Origin: Colwellia chukchiensis
Lineage (GTDB): Bacteria; Pseudomonadota; Gammaproteobacteria; Enterobacterales; Alteromonadaceae
DNA: 64,000 bases
NCBI RefSeq assembly: GCF_002104455.1
Contig: NZ_NBOC01000007.1
Location: 1 to 64,000, forward strand
Direction of reading: 5' to 3'
The stretch's first letter is position 1, and each line of letters starts with the position of its first letter. Positions 58,213-64,000 of this stretch are shown in pieces. The position numbers were made by a program, and so were the translations under genes. The notes under the pieces were generated by a model. The model had not been told where the DNA came from, did no database searches, and saw only the letters and a list, made by a program, of their open reading frames with translations.

Positions 58213-58499
58213 GACCAGGTTATCGAATTCTCATGTTGAAATATAAGGGTAATAACTGCGGACATATCTATCGCAGAAACTGCTGCTTGGTTTGTGTGAA
58301 TTGCTCTTGCCTTAGCGTGTAGGTCAACAAAATACACTTTAAGCTCAGTTTGCTTACCACACTTAGCCAATAAACTTGGGTGGGTTAGATTATAACAACC
58401 GTCATCCATTAATAAAATAGCATCACCGGCTAACGCCGTATCCAAACAAAGTGTTAAGGCATTGCTGTTAAAACCAGAGTGTCGAATAATATGTAACAT
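58209..58499 (-). CDS. tusB: Sulfur relay protein TusB (DsrH family)
   Basis: TusB is part of the TusBCD hexamer that relays sulfur for tRNA thiolation. The 96-residue protein begins MLHIIRHS and has the [19 protein letters not shown] segment typical of DsrH-like proteins. Identification rests mainly on position between tusC and tusE, and on size. Confidence 0.88.
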   Translation of the reverse strand: MLHIIRHSGFNSNALTLCLDTALAGDAILLMDDGCYNLTHPSLLAKCGKQTELKVYFVDLHAKARAIHTNQAAVSAIDMSAVITLIFQHENSITWS

Positions 58500-58506
58500 A
58501 GCCTAG

Positions 58507-58881
58507 TTAGAACCTATAAATAACGTTATGCGCGTGTAAGCGCTGGCTAAAATCGTTGCTCGATAGCAGTTGCACATTATCAAGCAGGCTATCCGCGGTT
58601 AAGCCGCGTGCAATCACAGATTGCTGGCAAACATATATATTTTCAATATCATAAAATGGTAAAGCGGAAAATGTTTTTAGATAATCTTTTAGCTCTAATA
58701 AGGCACCATCTTGTGCCTTAATTACTTGATAAACCCCGTCGGCAATAAAAAATAGCGACGTTGCTTGCTCAAATGAGCCAAATATTAATGCTGCATCTAA
58801 CGCCTCTTTTCCCGCAGCGCTAGCAAACGGGGCTTGGCTGTTGATAATGGCGATAGTTTTTGTACTGGTTAAGTCTGACAT
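58507..58881 (-). CDS. tusC: Sulfur relay protein TusC (DsrF family)
   Basis: TusC is the DsrF-like subunit of TusBCD. The 124-residue protein has IAIINSQAPFASAAGKEALDAAL and the SLFFIADGVYQV strand, which match the family. Its start overlaps the last base of the tusD stop codon, a tight operon junction. Confidence 0.9.
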   Translation of the reverse strand: MSDLTSTKTIAIINSQAPFASAAGKEALDAALIFGSFEQATSLFFIADGVYQVIKAQDGALLELKDYLKTFSALPFYDIENIYVCQQSVIARGLTADSLLDNVQLLSSNDFSQRLHAHNVIYRF

Positions 58882-59258
58882 TATAATTGCACCACACGCT
58901 GCGCTTTGCTGGTTAGCTCGACTAACTCACCTAATCCGGATACCGTAAACGATTGCGCGATCGTACTTTGGGCATGTTCACCATGCTCATCACTTAAACC
59001 GCGTTTTTCTGCAGCTGTGATGCATAAATGCAATGGAATATGGTGATCGTGATTTAATTGCTGCCAATGGGCTAAGCTTTGATATTCATCACTGGGTATA
59101 GATAAATGCTTAGCGGCATTTAACACGCCGTCTTGATAAAAAAACACCCCGATAACTTCAACACCTGATGCCAGTGCAGACTTAATAAGATTGATTGCGG
59201 TGGTGGTTAAATTACTGTTGGGTGGCGTAGTTACCACCAATGCCAAAGTGTTATGCAT
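58881..59258 (-). CDS. tusD: Sulfurtransferase TusD (DsrE family)
   Basis: TusD accepts persulfide sulfur from TusA and passes it to TusE. The 125-residue protein has the DsrE fold with VIGVFFYQDGVLNAAK and the active cysteine in LHLCITAAEKRG. The ATG at 59258, preceded by AAGGCTCC, gives the family start; the frame extends nine codons upstream without support. It is the first gene of tusDCBE. Confidence 0.93.
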   Translation of the reverse strand: MHNTLALVVTTPPNSNLTTTAINLIKSALASGVEVIGVFFYQDGVLNAAKHLSIPSDEYQSLAHWQQLNHDHHIPLHLCITAAEKRGLSDEHGEHAQSTIAQSFTVSGLGELVELTSKAQRVVQL

Positions 59259-59284
59259 AAGGAGCCTTAGTTGAACAGCTAACA

Positions 59285-59311
59285 AAAAAGCCTCAATAAT
59301 TGAGGCTTTTT
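59285..59311 (-). terminator. Terminator after the Bax-inhibitor-like gene
   Basis: AAAAAGCCTCA (59285-59295) pairs with TGAGGCTTTTT (59301-59311). On the minus strand it ends in a T-run, so it stops the gene at 59371-60036 before tusD. Confidence 0.85.
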
Positions 59312-59370
59312 ATTTTATACCTAGAGTATAAACAATTGCGAATCACATTTAATGATTTGCAATGACTTTA

Positions 59371-60036
59371 TTAGTCATCGCCACCGAAAACACCTAATAG
59401 GTGTAATAAGTGTACAAAAATATTATAAATATTTAAGTAAAGTGACACTGTCGCACGAATATAGTTTGTTTCACCGCCGTGAATAATACGGCTAGTATCA
59501 AACAAAATTAAACCCGACATGATCATAATAATTGCCGCACTAATGGCAAGCGATAGCGCAGGAATTTGGAAGAAAATATTCGCGATCATGGCAACCACGG
59601 CAACAATTAAACCAACCATTAAAAAACCACCCATAAAAGAGAAGTCTTTTTTACTGGTTAAGGCATAACCTGACAAGGCGAAGAAGATTAACGCCGTACC
59701 GCCTAGGGCTTGCATAATTAGCGAACCACCGTTAGGCATTGCTGCATAGTGGTTAAGCATTGGTCCTAACGAGGCACCCATTAAACCGGTGAATGCGAAA
59801 ATCCAAAAGATACCACTGGCTTTATCGGCATTTTTATTCACAACAAATAATAAACCGAATGAAACTAAGGTCATTACTAGGGCAGCCATATGAGACAAGC
59901 CCATCGCCATAGAAATACCAGCCGTTACGGCACTAAATGCCAAAGTCATTGAAAGTAACATATAGGTGTTTTTCAATACCTTGTTAATCTCTATGGCTGA
60001 ACTTCTACTAGCATTTAAACTAATATTTGATTGCAT
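59371..60036 (-). CDS. yccA: Bax inhibitor-1/YccA family membrane protein
   Basis: The 221-residue protein has seven hydrophobic segments and ends HLLHLLGVFGGDD, typical of the BI-1 (UPF0005) family. YccA in E. coli binds FtsH and modulates its proteolysis of membrane proteins. The last segments (ILFDTSRIIHGGETNYIRATVSLYLNIYN) carry the family's conserved aspartates. Gene order yccA-tusDCBE is common in gammaproteobacteria. Confidence 0.92.
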   Translation of the reverse strand: MQSNISLNASRSSAIEINKVLKNTYMLLSMTLAFSAVTAGISMAMGLSHMAALVMTLVSFGLLFVVNKNADKASGIFWIFAFTGLMGASLGPMLNHYAAMPNGGSLIMQALGGTALIFFALSGYALTSKKDFSFMGGFLMVGLIVAVVAMIANIFFQIPALSLAISAAIIMIMSGLILFDTSRIIHGGETNYIRATVSLYLNIYNIFVHLLHLLGVFGGDD

Positions 60037-60198
60037 AAAATTTCCTCTAAGTATGCGATTGATATTTTTTAGATATGGTCGAACGTTGAAAGTTCAAGGC
60101 TAAATCAAATATTTAATCTAGCTGTTAACGCTATAACCATAATAGAGTTATACACCATATTGACATATTATGACACGACAATTTTTTAAATACTATCA

Positions 60199-60795
60199 TT
60201 AAACTTGCTGAAATTTAGCCATAATTTGCGCTCGTCGATAACAGTCAACACTGTGATCATTAACCATACCACAAGCCTGCATGTGAGCGTAACATATGGT
60301 AGAGCCAACAAACTTAAAGCCGCGCTTTTTTAAATCTTTGCTCCACGCATCAGATGCTTTGGATGTTGCCGGGTAATCCGCCAAACTGTGCCATTGATTG
60401 ACTATAGTTTTATGGTTAACAAAGCCCCACATATAGTCACTAAAGCTGCCAAACTCGTTTTGTATCTTGATAAATTGTTTAGCATTATTAATCGCAGCTT
60501 CAATTTTACCGCGGTGGCGAATAATTGCCGGATTTAGTACGAGTTGTTCAACATCTTGTTCGCAGAAGAGGGCAACGGCGTTAACATCAAAATTAGCAAA
60601 AGCCTGACGATAACCATCGCGACGTTTTAATATGGTATACCAACTTAACCCCGCTTGTGCTGATTCAAGGGTTAAATACTCAAATAGTTTATCATCATCA
60701 TAAACAGGCACGCCCCATTCTTCATCATGATAGGCGACATAGTCAGCCTTTGTTGTATCTAACCAAGGGCATCGACATTGTTTTTCTTTGCTCAC
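60199..60795 (-). CDS. tag: DNA-3-methyladenine glycosylase I
   Basis: Tag removes 3-methyladenine from alkylated DNA. The GTG at 60795, with AAAGGA about 7 bp upstream, gives 198 residues; longer frames to 60867 add an unlike tail. The HhH fold glycosylase has the CRCPW start, YHDEEWGVPVYDD, the catalytic-pocket region AGLSWYTILKRR, and the end NDHSVDC. The Cys and His pairs at both ends form the known zinc site. It is a single gene transcribed away from tRNA-Ser. Confidence 0.92.
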   Translation of the reverse strand: MSKEKQCRCPWLDTTKADYVAYHDEEWGVPVYDDDKLFEYLTLESAQAGLSWYTILKRRDGYRQAFANFDVNAVALFCEQDVEQLVLNPAIIRHRGKIEAAINNAKQFIKIQNEFGSFSDYMWGFVNHKTIVNQWHSLADYPATSKASDAWSKDLKKRGFKFVGSTICYAHMQACGMVNDHSVDCYRRAQIMAKFQQV

Positions 60796-60955
60796 GGGGG
60801 GTCCTTTAAATAAATGAAATGTGCATATTTGCTTAAATAAATACCAAATTGTTGATTTTTTTAGCAAACAAACTTTTATCTAGAATAAATCCTTTACAAG
60901 AGAAATTCGAGCCTTTAATATTCGCCTCGTTCTTAAGCAACGCTTTAGAACATCT

Positions 60956-61046
60956 GGTGAGATGGCTGAGTGGTCGAAAGCACCGGTCTTGAAAACCGGC
61001 AAGGGTTTGTAGCCCTTCTAGAGTTCAAATCTCTATCTCACCGCCA
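60956..61046 (+). tRNA. serT: tRNA-Ser (anticodon UGA)
   Basis: A complete class II tRNA is visible. The acceptor stem GGTGAGA (60956-60962) pairs with TCTCACC (61036-61042), followed by G and an encoded CCA (61044-61046). The anticodon loop reads CTTGAAA (anticodon TGA), a long variable arm follows, and GTTCAAAT is the T loop. A strong terminator lies 15 bp after. The 3' 9 bases are also the last codons of a serine recombinase gene on the other strand. Confidence 0.97.
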
Positions 61047-62672
61047 TATTGATACGAATGTGGGCACCTCTAATGAGGTGCCCATTTTTGTTTTAGAGAC
61101 TATCTCTGCTAATTTAAAATTTGACCCAAACACTGTCACTTTCTTTTTACTTACCAAAATTTTATCTACAATTTTTAAAAGCAATTGTTTTGTGATGTCT
61201 TCATTAGAACCTGCTAATACTTTTTTAGATGCTTTAACAAACGCATTAATTTGATTAGGACCAAATTTTTTCAATGGTATTTTTGAACGCATCTGGATTT
61301 GTTGAATTGAAAATCCAACTTCTTCCAAGGCCACCTTTTTGTTATCAAGGTTTTCTTTAAGTACTTCGTCCATCTCAAATACACCATCAGCAACCTTGTC
61401 ATATAGATTATTAATTTGTGATTTGAGTTGAGCTTTTTTCTTATTAAGATTTAATAATCTATTTTCATTTCCCTTAATCAAATTGTTGATTTGATCTTTA
61501 ATTTCAACAACAACTTCGCTAATTACATCAGTATTCAGCACATTAAGTACGACTGATTCTTTAATAATGGCATCAAGATGGTCTCTTCGAATATTTGGAC
61601 ACTGGCATCCCTTATCAGTTCGATTTGGGCATCTGTAGTATTGGTATCTTATTGAGTTTCCGTCTTTAGTATGTTTCTTCTTACCATTCATTAGCCTCAA
61701 ATTGCTTCCACAAAGCTCACACTTTAGTAATCCAACAAGGAGGGTGTTGGAGCGTAATCCTTTACTTAAAGTGTTAATGGCAATATTTGTATTGGTTAAA
61801 GGTCTTCTAGCGTCCAGACCTTTTTTAACAAGATTAAATTGCTCTTTAGTGATTATTGCAGGAACCTTGATCGTTATAGGTGGATTTGACTCGCTTCTAG
61901 ATATTCGTTTGTTTCCCCAAACGCGCTCTCCGTAATAAATGGTTTTATTTAAAATGTCGCTGATTTTGTTCTTTGTCCAGCGACTACCCCTGTTGGTTAT
62001 ATCCATGCTATTTAAATGTTTTGCTATTTCAAAAACGCCTAAAGGTTTGCCATTTAACCCTTGCTCTGAAAGGTCAAAAATTTTTCTTACTATTTCAGCT
62101 TCCTCTTTGTTAATTATTAGCTGTTTCTTCTCAATTAAAGAACCGGGAATGGTTACAGGAACTGACGAATAGCCATAAGGAACAACTCCACCAGTGAAAT
62201 AACCTTTCTCTGCTGTATCGTTTAGCCTATCCTGAACTACCTTTGAATTATTACGACTTTGAAGCTCATTTACCATGTCGATTACAGTTTGCGAGATGAA
62301 AGCGGTATCTTCATCATTAGGCATTGGCTCTGTCACGGAAATTAAAGGTATTTCACGATCTGTCAAAAATGATTTAAAGCTCGCAGTGTTTGAAGCTCTT
62401 CTAGTAAATCTGGAATATGAATATACGACCATAGCGTTAGGGCAAACTGCGCCTTCATTAATGTCATTTTTTATCTGCTCCAAAATTGTCCGCTTCCCAC
62501 GAAATGCACTATTTCCCGGTTCATGGTAAAACTTTTCTATTTCAAAGCCTTTTTCTTCTGCCCACTTTAAAATACTTTTTTCTTGTCCATCAATGGAATC
62601 ATTTGTTGTTGCTTGCATCTCTGTTGATACACGAATTAATGCTATTGCCTTATACTGAATTTTACGTTTCAT
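61038..62672 (-). CDS. Large serine recombinase (probable integrase)
   Basis: This 544-residue protein has a resolvase catalytic domain (1-150) with the nucleophile S16 in ALIRVSTEMQ and the YSYSRFTR arginines. A recombinase domain (about 165-290) follows, then a zinc ribbon (CELC, then CPN and CQCPN, about 320-370) and a coiled coil (about 390-470). This is the full architecture of phage-type large serine integrases. The gene lies 3 bp after a paralogue on the same strand. Its last codons read through the tRNA-Ser terminator and end within the tRNA 3' end, which suggests integration beside the tRNA. It is likely active. Confidence 0.92.
   Translation of the reverse strand: MKRKIQYKAIALIRVSTEMQATTNDSIDGQEKSILKWAEEKGFEIEKFYHEPGNSAFRGKRTILEQIKNDINEGAVCPNAMVVYSYSRFTRRASNTASFKSFLTDREIPLISVTEPMPNDEDTAFISQTVIDMVNELQSRNNSKVVQDRLNDTAEKGYFTGGVVPYGYSSVPVTIPGSLIEKKQLIINKEEAEIVRKIFDLSEQGLNGKPLGVFEIAKHLNSMDITNRGSRWTKNKISDILNKTIYYGERVWGNKRISRSESNPPITIKVPAIITKEQFNLVKKGLDARRPLTNTNIAINTLSKGLRSNTLLVGLLKCELCGSNLRLMNGKKKHTKDGNSIRYQYYRCPNRTDKGCQCPNIRRDHLDAIIKESVVLNVLNTDVISEVVVEIKDQINNLIKGNENRLLNLNKKKAQLKSQINNLYDKVADGVFEMDEVLKENLDNKKVALEEVGFSIQQIQMRSKIPLKKFGPNQINAFVKASKKVLAGSNEDITKQLLLKIVDKILVSKKKVTVFGSNFKLAEIVSKTKMGTSLEVPTFVSIWR
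61061..61089 (+). terminator. tRNA-Ser terminator
   Basis: TGGGCACCTC (61061-61070) pairs perfectly with GAGGTGCCCA (61075-61084) around TAAT and is followed by TTTTTG. The whole structure lies inside the 3' end of the recombinase coding sequence on the opposite strand. Confidence 0.92.
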
Positions 62673-62675
62673 CGC

Positions 62676-63539
62676 TTATTCCTTAGACGTCATGGTTTTG
62701 CCAAGAATTAATTGAGCTTTATCAAACACATTACTGCTAACGATACTTGGAGCATTAACAATTATAGGCGCATCTGATTTATATCTAGATGTTCGGTGTT
62801 TGCCGTATAAATAGAAGCCTTTATAGATTGTGTTTTTGATTATTCTTGCAACATACTTGTAATCCCAAACCTTTCCTCGTCTGCTTAAGCCTAAAGTATT
62901 TAGCTCACTTGCTATTGATGCCAGAGTGCGGGATTCATCGTTTACTGGGGATATGGCTAGTGAGAATATTTTTTTTACTATTGCACTTTCGATAGGGTTA
63001 ATTACTAATTTTTTACGGTGAGTTCCTTTGGTTTTATAACCAAAGGGGATACGTCCTCCGGTAAAATAGCCTTTCTTTGCTGTGTCGTTTAGTCTATGCT
63101 GAATTGCCTTTGAACTTTTGTGACTATGAAGCTCATTTACCATGTCAATTATGGTTCGAGATATGAAAGTAGTATCTTCATCTTCCGACATCGGCTCTGT
63201 TACAGATATCAAAGATATGTCATGAGCAGTCAAAAATGATTTGAAGCTAGCTGCTTTCTCAGCGTTTCTTGTAAATCTAGAGTATGAATATACAACCATA
63301 GCGTCAGGGCTTACTACACCCTCAATAATATCTTTTTTTATAAGCTTTAAAATTGGGCGCTTACCATTAAATGCACCAACTCCCTTTTCGTGGTAAAACT
63401 TTTCAATCGTACAGCCATTTTCGTCCGCCCACTTTAGAATGCTTTTCTTTTGTCCTTCAATAGAGCCATTTGTTGTTGCTGGCACCTCTGTTGCTGCGCG
63501 AGTCAACGCTATTGCTTTTTGTAATTTTTTAGTCTTCAT
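62676..63539 (-). CDS. Short serine recombinase paralogue lacking the catalytic serine
   Basis: This 287-residue protein closely resembles the first 290 residues of the downstream recombinase (shared segments such as VVYSYSRFTR, SFKSFLT, DTAFIS-like, RLNDTA-KGYFTGG). At the nucleophile position it reads ALTRAATEV, so S16 is A16; the genomic codons are GCA GCA. It also lacks the zinc ribbon and coiled coil, ending soon after the recombinase domain. It probably binds DNA but cannot cut it. It overlaps the small upstream gene by 11 bp and is 3 bp from the active recombinase, so all three are co-translated. Confidence 0.88.
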   Translation of the reverse strand: MKTKKLQKAIALTRAATEVPATTNGSIEGQKKSILKWADENGCTIEKFYHEKGVGAFNGKRPILKLIKKDIIEGVVSPDAMVVYSYSRFTRNAEKAASFKSFLTAHDISLISVTEPMSEDEDTTFISRTIIDMVNELHSHKSSKAIQHRLNDTAKKGYFTGGRIPFGYKTKGTHRKKLVINPIESAIVKKIFSLAISPVNDESRTLASIASELNTLGLSRRGKVWDYKYVARIIKNTIYKGFYLYGKHRTSRYKSDAPIIVNAPSIVSSNVFDKAQLILGKTMTSKE

Positions 63540-63729
63540 TTTTAGCTCCTTTTTTTATTAGTTCATTAGAAGCGTCATCGATAATTTCAGGTAAATTTTG
63601 AATCACGGTACGTTTAACTTCAGTCTTAAATCGAGGATTGACGTACTTAAGGTAGTAGTATTTCAAATATCGTGAACTAGGACTTTTTGCACTTTTGAGT
63701 GATTTGATTGAAAAGAAGTTGTTAGTCAT
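63529..63729 (-). CDS. Small basic protein, first gene of the recombinase operon
   Basis: This 66-residue frame starts at the second of two adjacent ATGs (63729), with AGGAGA about 6 bp before it; the first ATG (63732) is only 3 bp from that site. The protein is basic in its first half (SIKSLKSAKSPSSRYLKYYY) and ends with a charged helix. I do not recognise it. By position it could be an accessory DNA-binding or directionality factor. Its end overlaps the next gene by 11 bp. Confidence 0.65.
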   Translation of the reverse strand: MTNNFFSIKSLKSAKSPSSRYLKYYYLKYVNPRFKTEVKRTVIQNLPEIIDDASNELIKKGAKNED

Positions 63730-63747
63730 CATAATCTCCTTTTAGCG

Positions 63748-63772
63748 TTTAGTTACGAATGTGATAACTAAA
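63748..63772. promoter_or_regulatory. Inverted repeat upstream of the recombinase operon
   Basis: TTTAGTTA (63748-63755) and TAACTAAA (63765-63772) are exact reverse complements 9 bp apart, just upstream of the ribosome site of the small first gene. The layout suits an operator bound by a dimer, possibly for autoregulation. The binding protein is unknown. Confidence 0.5.
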
Positions 63773-64000
63773 TTAGAGTAAAATCTAAAAAATCAAAAAA
63801 GTAAAGAACGTGATCGTTTCGTCTGAGAGTGTGTTATTTTTATATTTATTAATTGGTTAGGTGGGTGTGGCGTGGTGTGTAAACTTAATAAACTGACAGG
63901 TTTCAACTAGTTGAATTGTATTATTACTGGCATTTTAATAAACCATAAAATAATGTGGTTAACTATATTTTTACACTTTTGAGAATGTTTTCTTTTATAT
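63773..64000. other. AT-rich region at the right edge
   Basis: No gene is visible in these 228 bases. They are AT-rich and should contain the recombinase operon promoter. I looked for a copy of the tRNA-Ser 3' end, which would mark the other attachment site, and found none here. Confidence 0.5.

Overview
The window looks like chromosomal DNA from a marine gammaproteobacterium of the order Alteromonadales, most like Colwellia or Thalassotalea. This is inferred from gene content and order, the AT-rich composition, the HexR-controlled Entner-Doudoroff cluster and the protein sequences. No 16S rRNA gene is present, so the genus is not proven. Nearly all of the window is core genome; the two ends are accessory.

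Layout. 0-5.2 kb: the right end of an IS66-type insertion sequence, then the class Ia ribonucleotide reductase locus on the minus strand (yfaE-like ferredoxin, complete nrdB, two truncated 5' copies of nrdB in tandem, a terminator, nrdA). 5.8-7.3 kb: gph and ubiG. 7.8-19 kb: gyrA, serC-aroA, cmk-rpsA-ihfB-lapA-lapB, pyrF and a small helix-hairpin-helix protein. 19-22.3 kb: deoD, add and a DAHP synthase. 22.6-28.2 kb: the LexA-controlled imuA-imuB-dnaE2 mutagenesis cassette. 28.4-33.4 kb: a HIT protein, then a TPP riboswitch and a four-gene thiamine salvage operon. 33.4-38.4 kb: a LytS/LytTR two-component pair, two stress/redox enzymes and a LysR regulator.

38.4-52.4 kb is a central carbon block: hexR-pyk diverging from zwf-pgl-edd-glk-eda, then gapA diverging from gnd, then a lipoprotein and a second, long GAPDH. 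Three 15-bp HexR palindromes tie most of this together. 52.5-57.6 kb encodes uptake and use of proline/hydroxyproline peptides: a POT transporter, a Xaa-Pro dipeptidase, a proline-racemase-family protein with the Cys/Thr signature of trans-3-hydroxy-L-proline dehydratase, and a pyrroline-2-carboxylate reductase-like enzyme. 57.9-60.8 kb: tusDCBE, a Bax-inhibitor-1 family protein and tag.

61-64 kb: tRNA-Ser(UGA), followed immediately by a three-gene operon on the minus strand (small unknown protein, serine recombinase paralogue with the catalytic serine changed to alanine, full-length large serine recombinase). The end of the last gene runs through the tRNA terminator and into the 3' end of the tRNA.

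The two places most likely to hold something undescribed are the tandem ~536-bp nrdB 5' modules, which look like repeated gene-restoring insertions into one codon position of nrdB, and the active/inactive serine recombinase pair beside tRNA-Ser.
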